Assembly (NCBI GenBank): GCA_911728435.2
Contig: OU452204.1
Span: 7,502,001-7,566,000, forward strand
DNA length: 64,000 nucleotides
Direction: 5' to 3'
Source of the DNA: Apoderus coryli
Lineage: Eukaryota > Arthropoda > Insecta > Coleoptera > Attelabidae
Of the stretch, positions 12,985 through 24,049 are shown piece after piece. The translations under genes were made by a program, and so were the position numbers. Each line of letters opens with the position of its first letter. Position 1 is the first letter of the stretch. The notes under the pieces were generated by a model. It searched no databases and was not told the origin of the DNA. It worked only from the letters and a program-made list of their open reading frames with translations.

Positions 12985-15900
12985 CCGTCAAAAGAACAGA
13001 ACTGAATCCAAACTAAGTAAGATTGCGACTGATCAATTCGTTCTTTTCCTACTTAACATCAATGATCTGTTTATTAAATTTAATAGTTTTAGTAAATTTT
13101 GGTGGTCCCTATAAGAATGTATCCATAAAGAGCCGGCTCTGTGTGTTGTCAGCGTTTTTGTTTTATTTTATTACTCGCTGTTAGTGGAACTTTGCTCCCG
13201 CTGTCTAAACCGACATTATCTTTTATTAGTACTCTTTGAAGTGATAAAGTATAATAGTCCATGCTGCGTTTACAAAAACTATACCCTATGCCCTATATCC
13301 TAAACAAAAACCCACCATTTTTATGAATACCTATATAATTAAAATATACCCCCCATTCACGTTATATTCGCCTCACAAGAGAATTCAAAATAAGGAACTA
13401 GAAAATTATATCTTTCACATTTTACTTAATACACCACTCCTATGATTTATCATATTTTTCTTGTTTCAAACACAAAACAAGGTTTATTCTAACGTGACTT
13501 GTTAACTTTTTATATTATTGTGGTGAGTTTTATATAGTGGCACAATATAAATCTTTTCCTTCTCGGAAATAATTTAAGATGAAAAATAATATGTCTTTCT
13601 TGTTTATAAATTGCTTATTTCAGGTTCTTCCATCAAAACGAGTGCGTGAGTTCTGTCTCCAACATTTTTGTACACATAAATAATGCCCCACTTCTTCAAC
13701 TTCGAATCCAAATTAGTTACACCGATGACTGCTGTCTGTCAAAGTAATGAATATCTATGGTTAGACCAGATTAAGACGGGTCTATCAAAAAATAATGAAT
13801 CAACTGTATTGGAACATAGTTATTTGAGAAACTCAATCTCGATAAGTTTCACCATAACCAAGCAAGTATTGGGCAATAATTGCTGGCGATATTTTTTCCT
13901 CTTTTACAATAGGTTTCTGGAAATATCCTCTTATAATTCATGAACCAAACATCTTACATCACAGTAATTCCTTCAAGACCAAACGCCTACGATATATGAA
14001 GTTGTATAACAACAACCTCAAACTTGTTGCATAAAAAATTAAATAGTGGACGTATTTGGACAAATCACGAATACATTAAATTTTGGACCAAACATTGCAT
14101 TCTAATTACTTATAATAACACGCTTGCATCTTGTAGAATATTGTTGTTTTCCTATTTTTTCCTTAAATATCCTTATTTTACTTTTATATTAAGTTATTTC
14201 AGAAATCAACTGTACTTAATATATGTCAGTCAAAATAAAGATTAAGTAAATATTACATAAAGAGCAATAATTCAAACTCAAAATTTATACATGATTTATT
14301 GACAAAAAATCTTCGTAAACGTATCTTTTCAGAACCCACTGTGCAAACTCAATTCAAAAAAAGAAAAGATGAAAAGGAAATAATGTAAAAAATGTGGCAA
14401 AACATTAAATTACGGCAAAAAACATTTGACGTCATTGTCACAATGCCCTTTGAAAATTTTGCGCTTCTTTGAACCAACATTTTCATTATTAATTAATTAA
14501 TGACGAACACATCTTGGTGTATTACTGTTATCCCTTAATTCCTGGTCATTTTGTGTTTTATAGACTTTTTAATCAACATGGTCTAGAACTTGTTTACACT
14601 ATTTTTGATGCACTGTTTTTAAGTAGGTAATTCTTGTAAAAATTAATAATAAAACTAACTATAAATTGTAGTTTTGACGCAAGTCGAGCAAATCTCTTAA
14701 ATTTGACCAACAGGCGTTTCATTTTTTAAACAAAAAAAGTATGGATTTTATAATAAAACCTGACTACTCTAACGATTTATTTATTATATTTTTCAAATAT
14801 TTGACAGATCAAGAGTTATACTGTCGTTTCTTTTATATTTACGAAGATCGTGCTGATTTATATATAATTTTATTTAGTTCGGGAGACGCTGAAAATACGG
14901 TTTTATAAAATAGTAAGTACTGCCATCAAATAATAAGGCGAAAATATTTAGAATTCATAATATATTAGGTTCACGCTCGACACAGCTTTAGCTCTCTATA
15001 TACGTGCTAAAGAACATACTCATATTATATCTTTATTTATTATGAATAGAATTTCAAAGTTCGTTTATGCCTCTCAGTCCGCCTCTGATTTTATTAGTTA
15101 CGTTAAGTATGCATTTTTCTGATTCAAATGCATAATTTATTAAAGCATACAAAGCACAAATGCAATAAAATAAAACCTAAAATATTATCAAAATACTACA
15201 GGTAAAAGTATTGTTTGTTTATGCAACAATAAAATGTAATCAGCACTATGTTTTTAAATATCATTAGGTATTTACTTTTTACGATTCCTATGTTTGAAAT
15301 TTTTTTTAAAACAATACTGTAACCTCTATAAATATGGTTAAATAAAAGTTATATAATTTACCGACTTAATTTTATTAAATAAATTAGTTCAATGATTTTT
15401 TTGCTAATTCGCAGAAACGCCAAAATAAGTTCAAAAATGTATGAATAAAACAATATAGTAATTTAATTTTTTATAATGAAGATTTTTGTCGTTATTAAAC
15501 GACACGTTTACCAATAAAACAATCGAGTTTCGTGGGAAGTGCGATTTACTTAACAATTAAAATCAGTTTTTTAAATATCGTAAAATGTCCAATCATAATT
15601 TACTTTCAAATCTTTAGAATTCAACAGTTTTAATAATTAAAAAAATGCCTCTTCAATGTAAAAATTTTGATAAGAAAATTCGATGGCTGACATGAATTCA
15701 AATGTGTGCTATAGAATTAGAAAACACGAATATTGGTCCTCCTTTAGGGGAGGCGTATACAGTCCCAAAAAAAAAAATTCTGAAAACAATAACAATGTAT
15801 TCGTGTTCTTTTTCTCAGTGAAGATTTTGGTGAAAATCACCATTTCCTTCCTAAAAGTCGTTGTAAAATCCAACAACAAATAGGGTATGATTAGAAAGAT

Positions 15901-16125
15901 GTGCCCTGTGAAATGCCGCTAGAGGGTACCATGGGCATTTCTACTTTAAATTTCACGAAAAAAAAAGTAAGGTGCATATTTCTGGTTGGACCATCCGTAT
16001 AATTTTCAAAACTAGTTGTAGTTCGAAATAGACACAGAGAATTAAAACATAATTAGGTATTATTAAATATTTTTAGAATTCAAAATTATCTTGCTCTATC
16101 AAAAATACTAATTAAACAATTAAAA
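12985..16125. other. Non-coding AT-rich stretch
   Basis: No supported gene. One 12-bp palindrome, AGAGCCGGCTCT, lies at about 13131-13142. Open frames at 13683-13943, 14024-14245 and 15683-15883 have no recognisable domains. Confidence 0.4.
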
Positions 16126-16129
16126 ATGA

Positions 16130-16195
16130 GCTGGGATCGAACCCATAACCTTCCATATGCGAAGCGAACGCTCTATCAGCCACAAAACCCTCTTT
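16130..16195 (-). ncRNA. tRNA-like sequence (SINE head or tRNA pseudogene)
   Basis: Read on the minus strand this is tRNA-like. An A-box-like TGGCTGATAGAGCG is followed by an anticodon-arm-like segment and then a perfect B box, GGTTCGATCCC. The D loop is shortened and the acceptor stem does not close cleanly, so it is unlikely to be a working tRNA gene. A tRNA-derived SINE head is the best explanation, because this region is otherwise repeat-derived. Confidence 0.5.
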
Positions 16196-16234
16196 GAAAA
16201 TATTGTATTATATTTATAATATGATATGTTTCAA

Positions 16235-16520
16235 CTACTTAACTGGTGAAATTTTAAAGGCAATGTTCTGGAGAATTATGGGGGCAAATATCAAAGGTAA
16301 CCTATTGCTGTCAAGCAGATAAAAAATGCTTTAAGATCAGTCGACCCCTACTGCTATTTGAAAATTTAGCGGTTGTGTCCACCCCTATGACAGGGCTTAA
16401 GCGATTTCAACCAAAAACTAATGGGTTCATCCTAGGACTGCCCCAAACTCATATACCAAAATTTAGCTCAATTGGTTAAAGCGTTTGGGCGCTATCGCTA
16501 TACAGACAAGGGAAAGTATA
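16235..16520 (+). repeat. Dispersed repeat family A, copy 1
   Basis: This sequence recurs inverted at 20685-20905 and in part at 32288-32372. Shared landmarks are GGAGAATTATGGGGGCAAAT near 16270 and CCAAAAACTAATGGGTTCAT near 16415. Its right end reads like the 3' tail of some insect non-LTR elements (a phrase close to 'CAATTGGTTAAAGCG', then a CAGACA run). No coding capacity is visible. Confidence 0.6.
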
Positions 16521-16985
16521 AAGAATAAGAATTATATGATTCTTAAGTTTGTTGAGAGTGGTAGGTATGTTAAGTGCAAGATATAAACTAGGTCCACGGG
16601 CTTGATTTTTCTGTAAATATAAAAAAGAAGTCATAATAATATTCATAAATAAAATTGGAAAATGAGGTTAACAAACTTGTTTTAAATAATTTTATATACA
16701 TGGTTAGTATTAGTAGTTCCTTTAATAAAATCCACTGGCGTACCATACAATTTTATAATAAATACCATCAAATCGTTACATGTCTTAAGTAGTAGGCACG
16801 ATTTACTAAGTACCTACTTGAAATATTGTGTACATGAAGACTCCGATGTACATGTCGGTAAATGTGACCAAGACACTTGTATATCCACTACATTACAGGC
16901 GCATGTGCATCGCATATATTGTCAGAACATTGAGCAGGACACATTTATTTTTTTAAATAATTGAAATAATTAAATAAAGAATTAG

Positions 16986-17132
16986 TCCAAACTGAAGTGG
17001 AGTGAATGCGTTATATGAGAAATAAAATTCGAAACTCCACGAAAAAAGTTTAATACCTAAATCACTATTTGAGTTTTAAAAATTTTTAAAGATGACATGT
17101 TTAGAAGCAACTGCTTCATCATCAGTAGTTAA
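16986..17132 (-). repeat. Hammerhead repeat, copy 6 (inverted)
   Basis: Minus-strand copy of the hammerhead module. The ribozyme-like part is at 17090-17130 and the conserved downstream box at 17022-17053 (reads TTCGTGGAGTTTCGAATT on the minus strand). A further shared ACTCCACTT segment lies near 16995-17003. This is the only copy in this orientation. Confidence 0.7.
17090..17130 (-). ncRNA. Hammerhead ribozyme, degenerate copy 6
   Basis: On the minus strand it has CTGATGA (17119-17125), the shared extra T, a perfect six-pair stem II (GAAGCA/TGCTTC) and then TAAA in place of GAAA, followed by CATGTC. The G-to-T change at the first core position of GAAA should abolish activity, and stem I does not pair. 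Confidence 0.6.
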
Positions 17133-17139
17133 ATATTTA

Positions 17140-18395
17140 CAGAAAAACGATTTGAAAAAACAAAGAGAAATGTATTGAAGTCTGACACAGCACGTATATA
17201 TTTGTATGTATTATTGATTATTGAGTTGTTATAATTGATGTAAACTCGCCATTTTATTTTTATTTTGTGAAATTACTTAACTATAATAAATTAAATAAAA
17301 ACGTTACACAGCATTAGTGTTTTTTCTTCTACGTAAATTGTCAAGTATACCTTTGTGTGCCTAATTTAAATCCATAATAAAACATTTTTAGGAAATGTGA
17401 TCGTCTCTACCGTAGAGTGCTTACCACTGGCATAAAATCATTAATGGTATTTAATCTATTTAAAACATCTCTTAAAAACGGTAGTTTTATGGTATTTTTC
17501 TACGCTATTTACATATTATATAGTTACTATTTACCCAATCAGAATTTACAACATTATTCTGTTAGTAGGTCTTAGAGTAATAACGACATATGATTAAAAA
17601 AAAAGTCTAAACTTTCTAAACTGAGATGGACATTTAAGTATTCATCACTTATACAAAGTATATTATTTAACATATTATAAAAATACCATATGATTTTGAC
17701 TAACATAAATAATTAAATTTAGGTAAGTATAATTAAAATGGTTGATGTAGGTACCTAGTGGAAATTTAACAGAAACTTAAATTCTGCCAGCGTCAATGCA
17801 TTATATTATGCATTATTCCCATATATTTAAAATTAGTTTTAGAAACTACAATAAACCATCAAACCGAGTAATGTTTTTAAGAAAAGGCAAATAATGCTAT
17901 TTTTTCTATAAAATACGAAACAACTTTGTTTTTATATGGAACATTTGATATATTTACTCTTTGATATGTCACATGCTATAATACGTATATTTCCATGATT
18001 TATCTGCGGAGTTTTCAACCATATATGAGCATGTGATAATCATCGGTAACTTCGAAATATATTAATAGTTTTTATTGTAACGTACAATTTTTTATTTTTA
18101 TACCCTTCGTTGAAATGACCATTACATAATTATTTTCATCGAAAATTAAATATTTGTTTTCGATTTTCACATGTAACTACATATATTATATTTAAATAAA
18201 AATAATGTACCAAAAGTCTAATTTTATTTACTCATACCTTGTTTAAATATGAAAAAACGAACAAAAATATTATTAAAAAAAAAGTAATTCAAAAATATAT
18301 TTCTAAACTGCCTGAAGCTATTTGAACATATCCCATCCATTTTGTTAACTGAAATTTCAGTAGTAATTAGCTCCAACATCCATAATGTAGTTGGG
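17140..18395. other. Non-coding AT-rich stretch
   Basis: Nothing recognised. Confidence 0.35.
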
Positions 18396-18397
18396 AT

Positions 18398-18570
18398 ATA
18401 CAGGGTGTCCGTTTTAAGTGATACCACTATTTTTATCTCAGAAACCTTAAGAGGTACGAGGTCGGTTAAATTAGAGAAAAGTTGCGTTTTTTTATCCCTA
18501 TTCAGGATCCGTTTACCATATTATCAAATTCTTCGTAATTTCTGAGATACAGGGTGATTTGTGAACAACA
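18398..18570 (+). repeat. Two ACAGGGTG repeat ends in tandem
   Basis: ATACAGGGTGTCCG at 18398 and GATACAGGGTGATTTG at 18546 are two ends of the same class, about 150 bp apart. The second is the left arm of the inverted repeat that closes at 19612. Confidence 0.5.
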
Positions 18571-19612
18571 TCGAATTAGATATTAGTACATCTTTTTACC
18601 TTTGATTAAAGCATTGTTGTTACGTTTCCCGTTTCTTTTTTTGTTTTGGTAAATGCACATAAAGCGCGACAGCTTTTCGTCTGGAGGCACTAGGTCGTGA
18701 GTTAGAGTTTACTTGGTTTAAAAAAATGAAAGGTGGAATTTTTCAGGCACCACTTACTTTTTCGAAAGTAAAAGGGAAAAGTAAGAAACCTAAGAAAATG
18801 TTTTTTATAAAATAAAATTAATCACATATAAAGAAAATTAATGTAGCTTGTCTAAAGAATAAAAAAAAGGTCAGGTAAAATATTAAATCCAGTTTATTCA
18901 AACTTTAATTATTAATTAACCCTTTGATTAATAATTTAATTAAAAAAATTGAATTCAATTCGAGATTAGGTTAAAGTAATAATTATTAAATATTAATAAG
19001 TATAAGCTCAATTAATTAGCTTAAAAAATTTAAGAAATTTTATACACCGTTATTAGGGGAAATTCATGAATTTCGCTAACAAATAAATACAAATTTACGT
19101 AGATAATTATTATTCTGTAGATAATATAAAATACGTAAAAACTGCGAATAATGTAAATGTATTAATATTAGGTAAATTATTTTTAAAATAGGTGTAGTTT
19201 TATCAATTTGTATTACTTTATGTTGGTAAAAAAGTAAGGTACATAACATATTCAGTAAGACATACTGTGACTTAAATAAACAAAGAAATAAGTCAGGTCG
19301 GTACTAAGCAAAAATGTTGATGATAGTTATTTTCATATTAAAACGTCGACAGACATGCCTGACTGATATCTTATTTTAAAGGGAATGACAAACGCTTTAA
19401 AAAAAGAAAATTAAAGTTTCAGGTCCGTATTAAAAAAACAAAGTTGATGGTAGTTGCTGAAAGACGAAACGTCGGAGGTTAAATCTAAAGTCAGAATCTT
19501 GTAGAGAAATTTTATCTTAACAACTTTCTGATTTAAACCGTAGCCCGGAAATAAACTATTCGACAAAATCTAATTCGGCGTTTTTCAGAAATCACCCTGT
19601 ATCTCAGAAACT
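18515..19612. repeat. Foldback-type element with inverted arms
   Basis: The left arm (about 18515-18590) and the right arm (about 19561-19633, inverted) share TTTCTGAGATACAGGGTGATTT and then GAATTAGAT. The interior of about 1 kb is AT-rich and non-coding. It contains two diverged GATAGTT...AAACGTCG motifs at about 19320-19352 and 19442-19475. This is likely a non-autonomous transposon or two nested ends. Confidence 0.5.
19442..19478 (+). ncRNA. Hammerhead-like motif, GAAACGTC type (weak)
   Basis: GTTGATGGTAGTTGC is followed by AAAGACGAAACGTCGG. GAAACGTC fits a minimal hammerhead end: GAAA, a palindromic ACGT stem III and C at the cleavage site. The upstream strand is TTGATGG instead of CTGATGA, so it is probably dead or coincidental. 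Confidence 0.25.
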
Positions 19613-19924
19613 AAGAAGAAGGGTTGTGACAGTCCAATCAACCCTTAAATTTCGTAGTGGTATAAGTGATAAAAAGGAAGTAATCTCCAACATTTCAAAT
19701 TTTTTGGATATAGTTCAGCAAGCTCAGCATGCCTATTGGAAGTATCTTGTACAACTCTTGAGTAGAAGCTGACTTTGTGCATGTGCTTGTTTATACCATG
19801 AGTATCTATATGCCTTCTGTGGTGAACTATACCTGGGTACTTAATAAATTGTTATCTAGAAATTAAAAGATGTTGAGGTATATGGCCACTTATAAATGTG
19901 ACAGTTTTCTATTAAAACAATGTT

Positions 19925-20035
19925 TAGGAGCTCATGAGCTCCTTCTTCATGCTATCTGAACAAGGAGTAACTGAGATTTAGATGCTTGAAAAAAGGAGCA
20001 GATTAACACCGAAACGTTGGTTGAATAGAAAAATA
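19925..20035 (+). repeat. Palindrome plus Penelope-type tail motif
   Basis: A perfect 18-bp palindrome, AGGAGCTCATGAGCTCCT (19927-19944), is followed 60 bp later by GGAGCAGATTAACACCGAAACGTTGG. The second part has the layout of terminal motifs often found in insect Penelope-like elements and related satellites (short hairpin, then CGAAACGTTGG). A CTTGAAA stands where a hammerhead would have CTGATGA. Confidence 0.4.
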
Positions 20036-20684
20036 TTACAGTTACTTATAGTGTCCTTATTCTTAATACCTATCTAGTTTTATAAACATTGGGACGTGGA
20101 CCGTGACAAAAATCTAAAAAAATATTATTATAATACCAATGCACTGGTTTTAATATTTAAAAAACAAAACGGTTACGGATTGATTATTGATTGTGCGAAA
20201 TTTTACCAGATTTAATGACATTGCTGCACTTGGATATATAAGTAGTTATGTTAGTTCAAAAGTGTTATTCCAGTTATGGAGTTCATATGTAGAAATGTTT
20301 TAAAACATTTTGAAATTAAACTGGATCACGTTTATCTACATAAACGTATTGAGTATGCTGGATATAAGTATTCGACATAAGAATGAAGAAGAATGTTGTT
20401 ATGTATAACAATGCTAATTGAATTTTCTTAGTTGTGATATATTTACCTATTTGAGAGGGTCATTTCTGATGGCTGCTCTGAAAGGTTTGGCATTATTAAA
20501 TATTTGTTTTTTTTATGAATTGTCTTCCCCTCTTTAGTAATTATATGAAGATTATCTTTTGATTTTAATATTGAATTTGAATTATTATTGTTAATCAATA
20601 ATTTATTATGATTACTATTAGTATTAATAGGGAAGTATTGTAAACGCGGTAAAAAAATTGAGTTAAACACGTATATAACCATTT

Positions 20685-20905
20685 TGAAGTCTCCTGCGGA
20701 ATGAGTTTGGGAGAGTCCTAAGATGAACCCATTAGTTTTTGGCTGAAACCGCTTTAACCTTGTGATAGTGGTGGACACAATCCTCAAATTTTTAAATAGG
20801 AGTAAGTGTAAAAGCATTTTTATGTGCTTCACAGCAATAGGTTACTTTTGATATTTGCCGCCATAATTCTCGAGCAACTTGCGTTTAAAATTGCACCAGT
20901 TAGTT
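20685..20905 (-). repeat. Dispersed repeat family A, copy 2
   Basis: Inverted relative to copy 1. Shared landmarks are GATGAACCCATTAGTTTTTGG near 20722 and TTTGATATTTGCCGCCATAA near 20848. An open frame at 20443-20832 (129 codons) overlaps it but only reflects repeat sequence. Confidence 0.6.
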
Positions 20906-20909
20906 AGGT

Positions 20910-23735
20910 AGTTGGGTTAGTTTAGACTGTTATTATTATTTTTATAATTATAATAATATAAATAATAGTGTATTTTTTAGATTTCAAACGTTTGATGAAA
21001 ACATTTCGTTACCCAGGTGATATCATATTTTAAATTATAATGTACAGCAACTCCACTATAAATTTTTGATGCGATATCGATAGTTCAACCTTCGGGACAG
21101 TTTTGCGGTGATAAAACCGATTTTTTTTTATTGGATGGATATGTTCTGTAAAGGATGTTAGGGATTATTCACTTTCATTAACCATATCAACAAAAATTGT
21201 AGAAAAGAGCTTAAATTGACATTTAGTAAGGATCTAAATAGAGTGGAACTGCGAAACATGTCAATTTTGTGAAGAAAATTTCCTTTTAATACCTACCTAC
21301 GATGTATAGTGGCGAATAGGTACATTTTATTTGTAAAATATAATATTACCCTCCATTGAATGAATTACTTCTTTGTTTGTTGGTTGCTATGTGTAAATAA
21401 TAAAGTTAAGTAAATCGAATCTATTCAAGGTAAATGTTAAAATATACAGGGTCGACCAAAAGAAAAATAAAGTTGCCAAAAACTAAAGACGTTTTTCTAG
21501 CTTCGAATTTTTCATTAACTTTGATAAAAACATTAAAAAAGTTCCCTATTCAAACCCTCTAGCAGTTACTTACTTACACCAAAATAATTTTATTATTATT
21601 TATAATAAAAAATAAATTTATCAAATTATTAGCAGAGAAATAGATAGAATAGGCAGTCCCGCAATCCGTAAAAGGGATAATCCTTAGAAATAATTGGTTG
21701 ATCCCGAAAGTCTATCACTAAATTTGGCACAACATAAACAATCGCACTTGCATACTAACATCATTGTTATTTCGCTCATCTAACATGGATCTTTGGAATA
21801 TTTCCTGACACCTTGAACAAGTTGCTGACAAGCGGCACAAGTAATTCTCCCATTAAAAACATAGACTGGCTTAAAATTGGGGTAGAGAAAATATTTAAAT
21901 AGGTGTAAGGCACAATTGTCATGCGTTTTTTCTGAAACTAAGTTGAAAATTAAAATAGTTTTAACATACCACTTCCGAAGCTGAGCCTAGTTTCCGCATC
22001 AACTATAACAGTCACTATTAACGAAGTCAAACACACAACAGTTAACAACCATGTCAAATAATCCGTTTTAAATGGGTATTTCACCCGCGGCATTATTATT
22101 AATTAAAAATAAACTACCTATATAACATATAAGTGCGTTATATGTTCAAATTGTATCAAGAATACAATGAAGAAAAACACAAAACAAATTATAACTAACA
22201 CATCTCACTTAGTTTATTTAATTAAATTATACAATAAAGTTTTAATTAATTTGGTTATTTCTCATATTAATTTTAACTTTTTATTTAAAATGTTTTATAA
22301 TTAACGAATCTAAAAGCTCGCGGCATGTTTTTATTTTATTAAATCTGCATTTAAATATATATTTTTAAAAATAAATAACTGTTTGTCCGTATGTAGGTTT
22401 CTCGTAAAACTATCGTGTACGATTTTTTTTCTGTTTTGTTTAAAATATATTCCTGCTCTATTACTGCTATGACAACTCCGTTCGTGAAGTGGCCACCTGA
22501 ATGAACGTGGAAGCCAGCAGCGCGTTTTCGTGCCGCGAATATCGAGGATTTGGAATATTACCTATAGAACGGACGCAGGAACGTAAACCAAGAGAGAGAA
22601 CGCGCGTTTCAAACAAAATAAATGTTGTATGTCTTGTATTTTTTGTGTGGCATGTATGGAACATGAATTCGGGTGGACTGAATTTGCACCAGCACAATTT
22701 AAACTAATACCAAGTACAACTTCATGCTTGACATTCAGAAAAACCCTGATGAACACTTTGCAATTAGCACAATTTCTTATGGACGCTTAAACTGACCATT
22801 TTTACACCAATGCAGGACAGTAGGGGTGATTGGAAATAATAAAAAAAGGTTCATCGACTCCTCTGATTTATGAATTTGATTCAGAAGTTCGTTGTCTGAT
22901 TTACTTTTATTATAAAAATCCTCACAAGAGCAGCTAAAATTGCACTCAACTATAAGTAAAGCTCTGAAATTTTCAACGCGATTTACAATGTTGCTTATCT
23001 AATTAACAATTAAAGAGTGCCGATTATGCACTCAGCTTTTTTTTAATATAATAATAATAATAGGTATTCGAATTTTTGATATCGGACAGGAATTTAGCCA
23101 ATTCAGAACATTTGCCGGGAATTGCACATACGGGACAATCCCGTAAAATTCGGTACGAATGGTCAGTTTATAGGTTGCTTCCTTTATAAATTATCTCGAT
23201 TGCCTGTCTGTAATTTTGTTACAGATGCTTTACACGGAACCGATTTGAGGAAAACAACTTCAAAATGGATAACGAAGGTTCGCATTTGTTTCTTTAACAT
23301 TGAATTAATATTCTAATTGGTTGTGTGTAGTGAACAAAACACATATACTCTACTATTAATCTTTTCAGGAAATGAAAAAGAAAAAATATAATAAAAAATA
23401 AAATAAAAACACCATTAATTAATATATTTGCATAATAATAATACTTTTCTAAAGGAGTAGACCTGTTTTATTCACTCCTCGGTAAATGGATTACTTCAGA
23501 AAATTATTATTATTTTTAAATCGAGTGAAAAGACGTCTATACTAATAATACGACGTGTCTAGAAAAGTTTACAGCAGCTCTCGATGGTTCAGTGTTTCTT
23601 TTGGAACTATTTTAGATCTTTTATTATTAATCCTTAAAATAACAAATATATATTTCGACGAACTTACATCGCATTTGTCTCACGAGATATACGTTTGATG
23701 TCTAATCTATCAAACTTTGAAATATTTAGGTAAAC
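20910..23735. other. Non-coding stretch, no supported gene
   Basis: A relatively GC-richer patch at 22470-22760 holds overlapping open frames on both strands and an AATAAA near 22616. It could be part of an LTR, but no ends were found. A TACAGGGTCGACC repeat end lies near 21445. The remainder is AT-rich and featureless. Confidence 0.35.
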
Positions 23736-23740
23736 CTACC

Positions 23741-24042
23741 TGGGCTTAATTCCCACAGATCGGCTGAAGCGCCTCAATTGCTTCCTCCGGAGGTTAATAT
23801 GGCCAGCCTGCAGCCCAGATCTCAATCCAATTGAGCAGTTTGCGGATGAATTAAAACGATGCGTTCGTTAACGTCTCATGAAGCCTACAACTTTAGCAGA
23901 GCGCAGGTAAGCATTAAATGAAGAATAAGAAGCTATTAATAATAATATAATAATTAGTCTCATTGATTCGATGCCAAGAAGACTTCAGGCTATCATTGCG
24001 TTGAAGAGGGAGCAATTGAGGCGCTACAGGGAATTAACCCGA
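23741..24042. repeat. Inverted repeat flanking a Tc1 fragment
   Basis: The left arm (about 23743-23790: GCTTAATTCCC, then GCGCCTCAATTGCTTCCTC) and the right arm (about 24005-24040: GAGGGAGCAATTGAGGCGCT, then AGGGAATTAACCC) are inverted copies of each other. The 10-bp insert in the left arm makes pairing imperfect. Confidence 0.6.
23797..24015 (+). pseudogene. Tc1-like transposase C-terminal fragment
   Basis: The plus-strand translation begins WPACSPDLNPIEQFADELK, the standard Tc1 'WP(A/S)RSPDLNPIEH-x-W' block that precedes the last catalytic acid. It later reads SLIDSMPRRLQAIIALKRE, the usual 'LIxSMPRRCQAVI-x-ARG' end of Tc1 transposases. Internal stops (after the arginine-rich segment) and the absence of the first two thirds make it dead. 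Confidence 0.8.
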
Positions 24043-24049
24043 ACGTCCT

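Noticed and set aside
21252..21265. GCGAAACATGTC, the 3' half of the hammerhead signature
   Set aside because: No CTGATGA or stem II precedes it and the downstream box is absent.
22467..22760. GC-richer patch with overlapping ORFs and an AATAAA, considered as a solo LTR
   Set aside because: No TG...CA ends with a target duplication could be found.
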